In this document: positions 1 through 8,155 of the stretch, one piece after another | How the letters are laid out: each line of letters opens with the position of its first letter | Position numbering within the stretch: the first letter of the stretch is position 1 | NCBI GenBank assembly: GCA_035968315.1 | Contig: JAVYIN010000007.1 | Location: 404,996 to 468,995 of the forward strand | Origin: Nitrospira sp. | GTDB taxonomy: Bacteria > Nitrospirota > Nitrospiria > Nitrospirales > Nitrospiraceae | Direction: 5' to 3' | DNA: 64,000 nt | The notes under the pieces: model-generated | Seen by the model: only the letters and a program-made list of their open reading frames with translations | Databases searched by the model: none | What the model was told of the DNA's origin: nothing | Translations under genes and position numbers: made by a program

Positions 1-695
1 ACGGGGCGCTGGCCGACAAGCCGGCGAAGCTCGTGTCTCTCGATGCGGCGATTGAGGTGGTGTCGCAAGCGACCAGGTTTGTGAGCCGGGGCGGTGACAA
101 GCTCATTGCCGCGCTCGATGCCTGTGCCGTCGATCCGCAAGGGGCTGTTTGTCTCGATGTCGGGTGTTCGACCGGGGGATTTACCGATTGCCTTCTGCAG
201 CGCGGTGCCGCGCGTGTCTATGCCGTGGATGTCGGCTATGGCCAGTTCGACTGGCGTCTGCGCCAGGACCCGCGCGTCTCCCTGTTCGAGCGCACCAACA
301 TTCGCTATGTCGATCGGTCGCTGATTCCGGAGCCGGTTTCCCTGGTGGTGATCGATGTCTCCTTTATCTCGCTCACCATGGTCTTGCCGCCGATTATCCA
401 GTTTCTGCGCCCTGGCGCGATCGTCATCGCACTGGTGAAGCCCCAATTTGAAGTGGGGAAAGGGCAGGTCGGGCGTGGCGGGATTGTGCGCGATGAAGGG
501 CTGCGGCAGTCGGCGTTGCAGCGCATTCTCGCGTCGGCGGCTCCGCTTGGACTGCGGTCCAAGGCGACTCTCGATTCCCCGATCAAGGGGAAAAAGGGGA
601 ACCTGGAATTTTTGGCAATTTTTGAGTTTGATCCGGCAAGTTGTGCTATGAAGGAAACGGCAAGCGCAGTGGATCCTCATGAGCTGGAGGGATGA
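1..695 (+). CDS. tlyA: TlyA family 2'-O-methyltransferase / hemolysin A (5' end cut off by window)
   Basis: RrmJ/FtsJ-like SAM-dependent methyltransferase; characterised TlyA proteins 2'-O-methylate cytidines in rRNA. The reading frame is open from base 3, so the small N-terminal S4 RNA-binding domain lies mostly outside the window; a GTG at 33 is internal rather than the true start. Visible family motifs, in order: SRGGDKL, the SAM loop DVGCSTGGFTDCLL, VDVGYGQFDWRLR, ERTNIR, DVSFISL and VKPQFEVG followed by GGIVRDE. Its TGA is directly followed by the ATG of the next gene, so the two are probably co-transcribed. Family assignment is secure; the rRNA target is inferred from the family. Confidence 0.93.
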   Translation, partial: GALADKPAKLVSLDAAIEVVSQATRFVSRGGDKLIAALDACAVDPQGAVCLDVGCSTGGFTDCLLQRGAARVYAVDVGYGQFDWRLRQDPRVSLFERTNIRYVDRSLIPEPVSLVVIDVSFISLTMVLPPIIQFLRPGAIVIALVKPQFEVGKGQVGRGGIVRDEGLRQSALQRILASAAPLGLRSKATLDSPIKGKKGNLEFLAIFEFDPASCAMKETASAVDPHELEG

Positions 696-1619
696 ATGAA
701 GGTGTTGGTCACGGGTGGCGCAGGCTTTATTGGATCGCATGTGGTCGATCGGCTGGTTGAGGAAGGCCACGATGTGGTGGTCGTCGATAATCTGTCGACC
801 GGGAAACGAAAAAATGTGAACCGTGCGGCGAATCTCTATAAAGCGGATATTCAAAGCTCGCGGCTGGAACGGATTTTCCGCAACGAGCGGCCCAGCGTCG
901 TCATTCACTTGGCGGCGCAGGTCAGTGTCAGGAAGTCCGTTGAGGATCCTGCGTTCGACGCGCAGGCGAATATTTTGGGCACGATGAATGTGGTGCACCA
1001 GGCCGTGCTGCATGGCGCTAGAAAGGTCGTGTTTTCCTCATCGGGCGGGGCGATTTACGGGGAGCAGGAGATCTATCCCGCGCCGGAATCCCATCCCACG
1101 AATCCTCTGTCACCGTACGGGATCAGCAAATTGTGCGGAGAGCACTATGTGTCATATTTTGAGCGGACCAGCGGGATTCAGACCGTCTGTCTGCGCTATG
1201 CCAACGTCTATGGGCCCAGGCAAGATCCGGAAGGGGAGGCCGGGGTCGTCGCGATTTTTATCCAGAAGATTCTGAACAATGAGCAGCCCATTATCAATGG
1301 AAACGGCCGCCAGACCCGCGACTTCGTGTTTGTCGATGATGTGGTCGAAGCCAATCTGGCGGTGATGGGGCAGCAGATTAAGGGCGTGTATAACGTGGGG
1401 ACGGGAGTGGAGACCTCCATTAATGAGCTCTTTAGAATGGTCGCGGATTATACCGGGGCGTCTTCCAAGGAAGTGCATGGCCCGGCGAAAAAGGGGGAGC
1501 AACAGCGCAGCCTCGTGGATTCCTCAAAAATCCGCCAAGAACTTGGCTGGGAAGTGAAGGTCGATCTCGCTGAGGGCCTCAAGAGAACCGTGGCCTATTT
1601 CCGAGAGAAGATGAGTTAG
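696..1619 (+). CDS. NAD-dependent epimerase/dehydratase (UDP-glucose 4-epimerase type)
   Basis: Extended short-chain dehydrogenase of 307 residues acting on nucleotide sugars. The Rossmann motif GGAGFIGSHVVDRL sits at the extreme N terminus, followed by DNLSTG, HLAAQVSV, and the catalytic Ser region with YGISK (Tyr-x3-Lys) near residue 145. The NVYGPRQDP and TRDFVFVDDVV stretches are typical of the GalE/WbpP/RmlB-like group, so a UDP-hexose 4-epimerase for surface polysaccharide is the most likely role. ATG start with a GGAGG ribosome site at 686-690 inside the end of tlyA and zero gap between stop and start. Exact substrate cannot be read from sequence. Confidence 0.9.
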   Translation: MKVLVTGGAGFIGSHVVDRLVEEGHDVVVVDNLSTGKRKNVNRAANLYKADIQSSRLERIFRNERPSVVIHLAAQVSVRKSVEDPAFDAQANILGTMNVVHQAVLHGARKVVFSSSGGAIYGEQEIYPAPESHPTNPLSPYGISKLCGEHYVSYFERTSGIQTVCLRYANVYGPRQDPEGEAGVVAIFIQKILNNEQPIINGNGRQTRDFVFVDDVVEANLAVMGQQIKGVYNVGTGVETSINELFRMVADYTGASSKEVHGPAKKGEQQRSLVDSSKIRQELGWEVKVDLAEGLKRTVAYFREKMS

Positions 1620-1682
1620 GTCAAAGGTATCCGTTGGGAGAAGCCTGCATCCCGAAGGGAAACGTGTAGGGACGGCAAGCGC

Positions 1683-2003
1683 CTAGTACCGGGGAACGCT
1701 GGTATCAACCTGCGTTGACCAGGCGTCGATTCCCCCGACCAGGTTCTTCACGTTGGCGAATCCCTGCTGAACCAGAAAGCCTGTCGCATCGGCACTCCGC
1801 ATACCGTGGTGGCAATAGGCGATGATTTCCGTATTCTTATCCAGTTTAGCGAGGGATTGCGGCAAGGTGCCCAGAGGGATCAGAACTGACCCGTCGAGCT
1901 TTGCCAGGGCATGTTCCCATGGTTCGCGGACGTCCAAGAGAACGAGTTTATCCCCTTTATCAAGTCTGGTCTTCAGTTCTTTCACGCCGATTGAATAGCT
2001 CAT
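1683..2003 (-). CDS. Rhodanese-like domain protein (single domain)
   Basis: Single-domain rhodanese of 106 residues, probably cytoplasmic (no signal peptide). The domain fills the protein: LLDVREPWEHALAKLDGSVLIPLG at the start and the active-site loop AYCHHGMRSADA, where Cys is the expected persulfide carrier, followed by GFANVKNLVGGIDAW. A good GAGGAG ribosome site precedes the ATG. Convergent with the epimerase gene. Role in sulfur transfer or detoxification is inferred from family; the sulfur acceptor is unknown. Confidence 0.9.
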   Translation of the reverse strand: MSYSIGVKELKTRLDKGDKLVLLDVREPWEHALAKLDGSVLIPLGTLPQSLAKLDKNTEIIAYCHHGMRSADATGFLVQQGFANVKNLVGGIDAWSTQVDTSVPRY

Positions 2004-2418
2004 TGAGAATCCTCCTCATCAATTACGTCGTGCATCATAAGTGACCGCCAAAAAGCCTGTCAAATTTTCATATGGACCGGTTGGCTTTCGTTTTGCCTGT
2101 CTGTCTGGTCTTGGTTTTTTATTGTGGGAGTGTGCAGATGGCGAATGGCAATTTTTGTCCAGCTATGCCAAAAAATGTCTTCCTGTAGCAATTTACGAAC
2201 ACTTAGGCGAGGGGCGTGTCAAAGAGTGCGAATGAGAGATGTGTAACACATTGATTTATATGAGTACCGTGAGCTATTGCTGATGTGGAAAGGGTATGGA
2301 AGTTGCGAAAGGCATCATTTAGATGGCGGAAGAGACATGAACGGTTGTCTATAAGTTATGTCATGAGGGTGGGGTAGTTGATGGCACCATCGTACTTGGG
2401 TAAGGTTCCTGGTTAGGA
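2004..2418. other. Intergenic region, divergent rhodanese / cutA
   Basis: 415 bases between divergently transcribed genes and AT-richer than its flanks, so it presumably carries both promoters. A GTG-initiated 64-codon frame (2041-2235) has no ribosome site and no recognisable domain. No clear hairpin, repeat or RNA gene was found. Confidence 0.4.
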
Positions 2419-2751
2419 ATGGCGATAGAGCAAAAGGATATTGTCGTCATATTGGTTGCGACTTCTGGACTCGAGGAGGCCAAGAAGATTGCCAATGCGG
2501 TTCTGACCGCTCGTGATGCCGCCTGTGTGACAATCGTTCCCGCAGTCCATTCGATGTATTGGTGGGAAGGGAAGATTGCGCAGGAAGAAGAGACGATGGT
2601 GATCATGAAGACGACGGCCAATCATTACGGGGCCATCGAGAAAACGATCAAGGGATTACATTCGTACAAGGTTCCTGAGATTTTATCGCTCTCGGTTAAG
2701 GATGGATTGCCACAATACCTAGAGTGGGTGATGCGAGAGGTGTCCACCTAA
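2419..2751 (+). CDS. cutA: Divalent-cation tolerance protein CutA
   Basis: Small trimeric cytoplasmic CutA1-family protein (110 residues, normal length). Diagnostic stretches: VATSGLEEAKKIANAVLTARDAACV near the N terminus, SMYWWEGKI(A)QEEE in the middle and the signature LHSYKVPEILSL near residue 84. CutA was linked to copper tolerance in E. coli but its biochemical role is unsettled, so function beyond the family name is uncertain. The ribosome site is weak. It precedes the M23 peptidase gene by 125 bases containing a structured leader. Confidence 0.93.
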   Translation: MAIEQKDIVVILVATSGLEEAKKIANAVLTARDAACVTIVPAVHSMYWWEGKIAQEEETMVIMKTTANHYGAIEKTIKGLHSYKVPEILSLSVKDGLPQYLEWVMREVST

Positions 2752-2796
2752 TAGATGTTTGGAGATTGGTCTGGTTTCAGAACAATCAAAATGGTT

Positions 2797-2868
2797 GACC
2801 CTGGTTGGTAGGGAAGGTACAGTACCACAATCCGTAAAGCACGCAGGGTCTCCCAGGCAGCGAGGGAG
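2797..2868 (+). promoter_or_regulatory. Structured leader that may hide the ribosome site of the M23 peptidase gene
   Basis: GACCCTG (2797-2803) is perfectly complementary to CAGGGTC (2844-2850), and CTCCC (2850-2854) is complementary to GGGAG (2864-2868), which is the likely Shine-Dalgarno sequence of the gene starting at 2877. GGTA/TACC at 2816-2825 forms a small hairpin inside the first loop. The segment CGTAAAGC...GGGTCT...GGCAGC (2833-2861) resembles the conserved core of GEMM-I cyclic-di-GMP riboswitches, but the closing helix is not convincing. Called as a structured leader; the ligand is speculation. Confidence 0.3.
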
Positions 2869-2876
2869 TAATCATT

Positions 2877-3914
2877 ATGGCACAAACACCGAATCAAGAG
2901 AGCAGCGACGCCTACACTGTCGTCATTTTTCGCGGGTCAACTGCGAAGCCTCTCCGTTTTAGTTTTTCGCGGAAGTTTGTTCGTAACTTATTGATTGCCG
3001 GGTGTATTTGTATCCTGGCCGATATCTTGGTCATCTCCCATTATGTAGTGAGGACCGGCGAAGTGTGGGAGCTGGCGGCTTTCCGAAACGAAGCGATGAG
3101 TGCCCGCGAGCAGACGGCGGCCTTTTCCTCTGCGATCGAAGACCTCAAAAAGCGAATTGTGGCGATGAAAGAGGTGAACCAACGCCTCAGAGTCATGTTG
3201 GGGATCGATACCTCCGCCAAGCCCGGCGATTTGGTGAACGGGCGAGGTGGTGAAGAAACGCCACTTCCTGAAGGCAGCGTGGTTCCGGGCATGGACAATC
3301 TGAAGGCTTCTGATTCGTCGGGATCCCCCTCAAGTGCCCTGCAGGGCGGGGAGGGTTCTCACGGCTTGCCGGTTGCGGGGTCTGGGGATTTGCCAGGGGA
3401 TGAGAAAGAAGTCGCGGCCTCTGTCAAGGAAAATTTGGAGTGGTTGACGAAAGAGGCTGCCAGCCAGGAGAAGATCTTGAGCGAATTGTCCCAAGTGGCT
3501 GAACAGCGGTCGTCCCGTTGGGCGGCCACTCCGTCGATCTGGCCCGTCAAAGGGTGGGTCACGTCAGGGTTCGGCCCGAGAATCTCTCCATTTACCGAAA
3601 AGCCGGCTTGGCACGATGGGCTCGATATTGGCGCAGCGCAAAATGCTCCGGTCCAGGCTCCCGCCCAAGGCCGAGTGACGTCGGTCGGGTTTGATCCCAA
3701 GCTCGGGAATTTGATTCGTCTCGACCATGGATTTGGGATTGAAACGGTCTATGGCCACTTGGCGAAGTCTCTCGTGAAAGAGGGGCAGCGGGTAAAGCGT
3801 GGCGATGTGGTGGGCCTTGTCGGAAGCAGCGGCTTGGCAACAGGTCCCCATCTTCACTACATGGTCAAGGTCAATGGCCAGGCGCTCGATCCCAATAAAT
3901 ACATTCTTGAATAG
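2877..3914 (+). CDS. M23 family (LytM) murein endopeptidase, membrane-anchored
   Basis: 345 residues: a short cytoplasmic N terminus, one membrane segment at about residues 39-58 (LLIAGCICILADILVISHYV), a coiled-coil stretch (about 75-110, SAIEDLKKRIVAMKEVNQRLRVML), a low-complexity Ser/Gly/Pro linker, a second helix, and a C-terminal M23 domain from about residue 225. Zinc-ligand motifs are intact: HDGLD (HxxxD) and HLHY (HxH), with YGHL between. This is the layout of periplasmic cell-wall hydrolases or their regulators that cleave peptide cross-links during growth or division. The intact motifs argue for an active enzyme rather than an EnvC-like degenerate one. The GAGGGAG ribosome site is 9 bases from the ATG and may be sequestered by the leader hairpin. 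Confidence 0.92.
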   Translation: MAQTPNQESSDAYTVVIFRGSTAKPLRFSFSRKFVRNLLIAGCICILADILVISHYVVRTGEVWELAAFRNEAMSAREQTAAFSSAIEDLKKRIVAMKEVNQRLRVMLGIDTSAKPGDLVNGRGGEETPLPEGSVVPGMDNLKASDSSGSPSSALQGGEGSHGLPVAGSGDLPGDEKEVAASVKENLEWLTKEAASQEKILSELSQVAEQRSSRWAATPSIWPVKGWVTSGFGPRISPFTEKPAWHDGLDIGAAQNAPVQAPAQGRVTSVGFDPKLGNLIRLDHGFGIETVYGHLAKSLVKEGQRVKRGDVVGLVGSSGLATGPHLHYMVKVNGQALDPNKYILE

Positions 3915-3945
3915 TCGTATCGGGCCGTTGTTGTTTTTCTTCCGG

Positions 3946-3980
3946 CGGGCTCAAGGGAAACCTTGAGCCCGTCTTGTTTT
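3946..3980 (+). terminator. Intrinsic terminator after the M23 peptidase gene
   Basis: Perfect 11-bp stem CGGGCTCAAGG (3946-3956) / CCTTGAGCCCG (3961-3971) with a GAAA tetraloop, followed by the T-rich tail TCTTGTTTT. Confidence 0.9.
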
Positions 3981-4079
3981 GCCCGCACCTGTGCAATGAT
4001 TCCTCTAGCCTCGTGACAAAGGCATGGTGTACTCTGCGCCGGTCATTGATGATTCACCCCAAATCTCGACTGGGTTATT

Positions 4080-5762
4080 GTGACTGATCTGCAAATTGCC
4101 CGATCCGTTCGCCCTCGTCCTATCCTTGATATTGCGGCAGAGCTTGGACTTCAAGACGACGAAGTCCTGTCATTCGGCTCAAACAAGGCCAAAGTCTCAT
4201 TGCGGGCAGTGACTCGCCTCAAGACTCGTCCGTTAGGGCGGTATGTGCTGGTGACCGCGATTAACCCGACCCCTCTTGGAGAAGGAAAAACCACGACGTC
4301 GATTGGGTTGGCCATGGGACTGTCCCGGTTGGGCAAGCGCGCGGTTGTGACGCTCAGGCAGCCGTCTCTCGGTCCGGTGCTTGGCATCAAGGGCGGGGGC
4401 ACGGGAGGCGGCCATGCGCAAGTGCTTCCGATGGAGGAGATCAATCTACATTTCACCGGCGATGCCCACGCGGTCGCGGCCAGCCACAATGTGCTCTCCG
4501 CGTTTCTCGACAATCACCTCTTTCATGGCAACGAGCGTGGGCTGGATCTCGCTCGCATCACCTGGCCGAGAACATTGGGAATCAGTGACCGCGCGCTTCG
4601 GCAGGTTCTCGTAGGAGAGGAGACGCACCGGCGAAGCGGCCAGTTTGTGATCACGGAAGCCTCAGAAATCATGGCCGTGCTCGCGCTAGCCTCCGGTCCG
4701 GCGGATCTCCGCCAACGACTTGGGCGGATCATGGTGGGGATGAAGCAATCCGGCGCGATCGGGACCGCTGAAGAACTCGGCTGTGCGGGGGCGATGGCGG
4801 TGTTGTTGAAAGATGCCTTGATGCCCAATCTGGTACAGACCTTGGAGGGGACGCCGGCTTTTGTGCATACCGGGCCGTTCGGCAATATCGCCCATGGCAA
4901 TTGTTCCATTCTTTCCGATGCCCTGGCGCTTCGGTGCGCCGATTATGTTGTGACAGAAGCTGGGTTTGGGAGTGATCTGGGCGCCGAGAAGTTTTTCAAT
5001 ATCAAGTGCCGTGTGTCGGGACTGAAGCCGGCTGCCGCCGTCGTGGTGGCGACCTTGCGGGCGCTCAAGCTGCATGGCGGGGGAGGAGCGGCCAAAGTGG
5101 GGGCGCCATTGCCCTCTGGATTGACCGGCCCCAATCAGCCGGCCTTGGAGAAGGGCTTTGCGAATCTGGAGCAGCATATTGCCAATGCACGGGCCCATGG
5201 CATCCCGGTCGTTGTCGCGGTCAATGCCTTCAAAGATGATATGCCTGCGGAATTGGAGTGGGTCAGGAATCGTTCTCGTGAGGTGGGCGCAATCGATGCC
5301 GCGGTCTCGACCCATTGGGCCGATGGCGGGCGAGGCGCCGAACAATTGGCCGATGCCGTGGTTCGAGCGGTGGAGCAGCCCGCCAATTTTGCTCATCTTT
5401 ACGATGTGAATTGGCCGATCAGGAAGAAGGTTGAAACGATCGCCACCAAAATGTATGGAGCCGCCGGAGTCAGGTTTGAGCCGGAGGTGGAACGGCAGAT
5501 CGACGAAGCAGAGGCCTTGGGATTTGGGCAGCTTCCTGTGTGCATGGCCAAGACGCCGCTTTCGCTCTCGCATGACCCGGCGCTTAAGGGAAGACCGGCC
5601 GGATTTACGGTTCCCATCAAGGAATTGCGCATTCTCGCGGGAGCGGGATTTGTGACCGCCGTCTGTTCGGGGATTCAGCTGATGCCGGGGTTGCCGAAAA
5701 AACCGGCTGGGGAACGAATCGACCTTGATCCGGTGAGCGGAGATATTGTCGGGTTATCGTAG
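4080..5762 (+). CDS. fhs: Formate-tetrahydrofolate ligase
   Basis: Cytoplasmic ATP-dependent ligase making 10-formyl-THF from formate and THF; 560 residues, normal for the family. The P-loop TPLGEGKTTTSIGLAMGL starts near residue 64 and is followed by the family block RQPSLGPVLGIKGGGTGGGHAQVLPMEEINLHFTGD, in which the GGGxGGG and H-FTGD parts contribute to the active site. The C-terminal KTPLSLSHDP and GAGFV stretches are also typical. GTG start; no strong ribosome site is visible. In organisms using a reductive glycine or Wood-Ljungdahl-type C1 route this enzyme feeds one-carbon units into the folate pool; here that is only inference. Convergent with hflC, 6 bases apart. Confidence 0.97.
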   Translation: MTDLQIARSVRPRPILDIAAELGLQDDEVLSFGSNKAKVSLRAVTRLKTRPLGRYVLVTAINPTPLGEGKTTTSIGLAMGLSRLGKRAVVTLRQPSLGPVLGIKGGGTGGGHAQVLPMEEINLHFTGDAHAVAASHNVLSAFLDNHLFHGNERGLDLARITWPRTLGISDRALRQVLVGEETHRRSGQFVITEASEIMAVLALASGPADLRQRLGRIMVGMKQSGAIGTAEELGCAGAMAVLLKDALMPNLVQTLEGTPAFVHTGPFGNIAHGNCSILSDALALRCADYVVTEAGFGSDLGAEKFFNIKCRVSGLKPAAAVVVATLRALKLHGGGGAAKVGAPLPSGLTGPNQPALEKGFANLEQHIANARAHGIPVVVAVNAFKDDMPAELEWVRNRSREVGAIDAAVSTHWADGGRGAEQLADAVVRAVEQPANFAHLYDVNWPIRKKVETIATKMYGAAGVRFEPEVERQIDEAEALGFGQLPVCMAKTPLSLSHDPALKGRPAGFTVPIKELRILAGAGFVTAVCSGIQLMPGLPKKPAGERIDLDPVSGDIVGLS

Positions 5763-5768
5763 CGGGCG

Positions 5769-6629
5769 TTAGCGCTGTTTCAGGTAGCGGAAGAATTCTG
5801 AATCCGGGCTCATCACCAGCGTCGATTTATCCTTGAACGTCTTCTTGTAGGCTTCCATCGAACGGGTAAATTCAAAAAACTTCGGATCTTGCCGATAGGC
5901 GTCGGCGTAGACTTTGAACGCTTTGGCGTCCCCCGCTCCGCGCAGCTCTTCCGCTTCTTTGTACGCCTGCGCCAGAATAATTTCGCGGTCCTTTTCCGCC
6001 TCGGAGCGGATCTTCTGCGCTTCTTCGGCGCCTTCGGCCCGGTATTGCTTGGCCTGCCGTTCCCGCTCGGCTTGCATGCGGGCGAACACCGCTTTCTCAT
6101 TTTGTTCGGGGAGATCGGCGCGCTTGATTCGCACGTCTTGGATCTCGATCCCATAGGCGGAGGCTTTCTCGTTGGATCGTTGGGTCACCACCTTCATCAA
6201 CTCCGCGCGAGTCGTCGAAACGATTTCCGCCAAATCATGCCGGCCTAATTCGACGCGCAGTTCGGAATAGATGATGTCATGCAGCCGCTGGAGCGCGCCG
6301 CGCTGGCTCTGGAAGTTCTGGTAGACCTTCAAGGGGTCGGTGATGCGCCACTTGGCAAAATTGTCCAGGAGCAGCGTCTTCTTATCCTGGGTGATCACAT
6401 CTTGTGGGTCTGAATCGTAATCCAAGAGCCGCTTGTCGAAGTAGGTGACTTCTTGGATGAAGGGAACTTTCAGGTAGAGTCCCGGCTCCGTAATATTCTT
6501 CACCGGCGCGCCCAGCTGGACGACGATGGCGTTTTGCGTCACGTCCACGACAAAGAGCGGCGAGGCGCCCAGCACGAAGAGGCCGACGGTCACGGCGATC
6601 ACGGCGATGGTCAGTCCCTGCTTGCTCAC
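5769..6629 (-). CDS. hflC: HflC, SPFH/band-7 regulator of FtsH protease
   Basis: 286-residue band-7 protein with one N-terminal membrane anchor (about residues 7-27) and a periplasmic SPFH domain beginning FVVDVTQNAIVVQLGAPV, then the long charged coiled coil (ERQAKQYRAEGAEEAQKIRSEA) that builds HflK/HflC rings. In enterobacteria HflKC forms a cage around FtsH in the inner membrane. The GTG start overlaps the hflK stop by 4 bases (GTGA), indicating translational coupling and co-expression. No odd features. Confidence 0.94.
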   Translation of the reverse strand: MSKQGLTIAVIAVTVGLFVLGASPLFVVDVTQNAIVVQLGAPVKNITEPGLYLKVPFIQEVTYFDKRLLDYDSDPQDVITQDKKTLLLDNFAKWRITDPLKVYQNFQSQRGALQRLHDIIYSELRVELGRHDLAEIVSTTRAELMKVVTQRSNEKASAYGIEIQDVRIKRADLPEQNEKAVFARMQAERERQAKQYRAEGAEEAQKIRSEAEKDREIILAQAYKEAEELRGAGDAKAFKVYADAYRQDPKFFEFTRSMEAYKKTFKDKSTLVMSPDSEFFRYLKQR

Positions 6630-7660
6630 GGTTTCTGCTCCTCAGCGGCCGCGCCGTTTCTGGCCTTTAGACGATCGAGCGGGAGGTACGGGAGAACCCG
6701 GTCGCCGCCTTTGCCGTCGATGATGATTTTATCGATCGTGGGCAGAATCTCTTCCATCGTTTCGATATAGAGCCGCTTGCTGATGATATCTTTGGCCTGG
6801 TTGTATTCTTTGAGGGTTGCCACGAACCGGTTCGCTTCGCCCTGCGCGCGATTCAGCCGCGCCTGGGCATAGCCCTTGGCTTGGTTCACCATCTGGGCGG
6901 CTTCACCCTTGGCTTTCGGGAGAATATCGTTGCGATAGCTTTGCGACTGGTTGATCAGCTTTTCCCGGTCTTCCTTGGCGTTCGTCACGTCTTTGAAGGC
7001 GGCGGCCACGGCTTCGGGCGGGTCCACATCTTGGAGCTGGATGGCCGCGACTTGGACGCCGGCGTGATATTGGTCGAGAATGGTTTGCAAGAGGGCTTGG
7101 GTGTCTTGCTGGATCTGGGCCTTGCCGGTCGTCAGGGCTTCATCGATTTTGCTTTTGCCCACAACCTCGCGCATCGACGCCTCGGCGGCCTTTCCGATGG
7201 TGTCGTGGATATCGGCGACGCTGAACAAATAATTGGAGGCTTCTTTAATCTTATACTGCACGATGAACTCAATGGCGAGGATGTTCATATCGCCGGTGAG
7301 CATCAAGGCTTCCTGGGGCACCATTTGCTGGTGCCCCTGCCGGTCGGTGCGGAATCCCACCTCCACGCGGTGGAGTTTTTCCACTTTGGGTTGCAAGACC
7401 GTTTCGACGACGGGAATCTTGAAGTGCGGACCAGGGCCGACGGTTCTGACCGGGGCGCCGAACTGCTTCACCACGCCCTCTTCGTCCGGGGCCACGATAA
7501 AGGCGCTTTGCCAGACGAGAAAGAGTGCGACGCCGACCAGCAGAAGGCTTTTGATCCCTCCGGAGGGAAGCACGCCGCGCAGCTGGGACTGCGCCTCTTT
7601 GAAGGCGTCGTCCAGCTTGTCGCTTTTTTTATTCCAGGGGTCGTTGGGATTCCAGACCAT
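6626..7660 (-). CDS. hflK: HflK, SPFH/band-7 regulator of FtsH protease
   Basis: 344-residue partner of HflC and first gene of the pair. The N terminus MVWNPNDPWNKK is the short HflK type, without the long Gly-rich tract seen in enterobacteria; a membrane helix follows at about residues 38-55 (SLLLVGVALFLVWQSAFIV), then the SPFH domain (PDEEGVVKQFGAPVRTVGPGPHFKIPVVE) and the coiled coil with AKGYAQARLNRAQGEANRF. The product is expected to assemble with HflC around FtsH in the inner membrane. Divergent from the ars operon, sharing a 120-base intergenic region. Confidence 0.94.
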   Translation of the reverse strand: MVWNPNDPWNKKSDKLDDAFKEAQSQLRGVLPSGGIKSLLLVGVALFLVWQSAFIVAPDEEGVVKQFGAPVRTVGPGPHFKIPVVETVLQPKVEKLHRVEVGFRTDRQGHQQMVPQEALMLTGDMNILAIEFIVQYKIKEASNYLFSVADIHDTIGKAAEASMREVVGKSKIDEALTTGKAQIQQDTQALLQTILDQYHAGVQVAAIQLQDVDPPEAVAAAFKDVTNAKEDREKLINQSQSYRNDILPKAKGEAAQMVNQAKGYAQARLNRAQGEANRFVATLKEYNQAKDIISKRLYIETMEEILPTIDKIIIDGKGGDRVLPYLPLDRLKARNGAAAEEQKP

Positions 7661-7745
7661 AGTTATTCAGCGGAGGGTGAAGGACACGTGAACCGCACGT
7701 ACCCTAGCAGAGTGTGTGCTGGCACGCAACCGGCCCTATACGGAC

Positions 7746-7774
7746 TTGAACCATCAAGTTATCTTGATGTATGA
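7746..7774 (+). promoter_or_regulatory. ArsR operator 1 inside the arsR promoter
   Basis: Inverted repeat ATCAAG-TTAT-CTTGAT (7753-7768), of the ATCAA-N6-TTGAT type bound by ArsR/SmtB repressors. It lies between TTGAAC (7746-7751) and GTATGA (7769-7774), spaced 17 bases, which I read as -35 and -10. Binding would block RNA polymerase until arsenite is sensed. With this promoter, transcription would start near 7781, favouring the ATG at 7782. Confidence 0.75.
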
Positions 7775-7781
7775 ATGGGCG

Positions 7782-8102
7782 ATGCAAAGTGTAGCGGGTA
7801 AGAGTCGGGAAAAAGTTGCCGCAGTATTCTCCGCCTTGGGGGATGAGACGCGGCTTGATATCCTCGCGCAACTGCGCGGCGGCGAGCGTTGTGTCTGCGA
7901 GCTGACCGAGGCCATTCAAACCAGCCAGTCTCGGCTGTCGTTCCATCTCAAAGTCCTGAAGGATGCGGGACTGATCAAGGATCGGCCGGAGGGGCGATGG
8001 ATCTATTACTCGATTCATGCCGGCGCGATGGAGGAGCTTGAAGAGATGGTGCGGCTTTTAAGAGAGGGCGGAAGAGCGTCGCGGGGGACGGCCCGCTGCT
8101 GA
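7782..8102 (+). CDS. arsR: ArsR-family arsenic-responsive repressor
   Basis: Winged-helix ArsR/SmtB repressor, 106 residues from the ATG at 7782; in-frame starts at 7767 (ATG) and 7716 (GTG) are possible, but 7767 overlaps the operator. Visible: AAVFSALGDETRLDILAQL (helix 1-2), ERCVCELTEAI with the CVCEL metal-binding motif in the recognition region, then SQSRLSFHLKVLKDAGLIKDRPEGRWIYYSI (helix-turn-helix and wing). CVC is the classical As(III)/Sb(III) sensor motif of E. coli-type ArsR. It begins the arsR-acr3-arsC operon. Confidence 0.93.
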   Translation: MQSVAGKSREKVAAVFSALGDETRLDILAQLRGGERCVCELTEAIQTSQSRLSFHLKVLKDAGLIKDRPEGRWIYYSIHAGAMEELEEMVRLLREGGRASRGTARC

Positions 8103-8121
8103 ATATTTTTTTACTGTATGT

Positions 8122-8137
8122 ATCAAGAATTCTTGAT
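8122..8137 (+). promoter_or_regulatory. ArsR operator 2 between arsR and acr3
   Basis: Perfect 16-bp palindrome ATCAAGAATTCTTGAT with the same half-sites as the operator before arsR, 7 bases upstream of the acr3 ribosome site. It suggests a second ArsR-controlled promoter or a roadblock separating arsR from the efflux genes. Confidence 0.78.
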
Positions 8138-8155
8138 TCATTGGGAGGAGCGATC

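Noticed and set aside
2041-2235. 64-codon frame after the rhodanese gene
   Set aside because: GTG start, no ribosome site, no domain.
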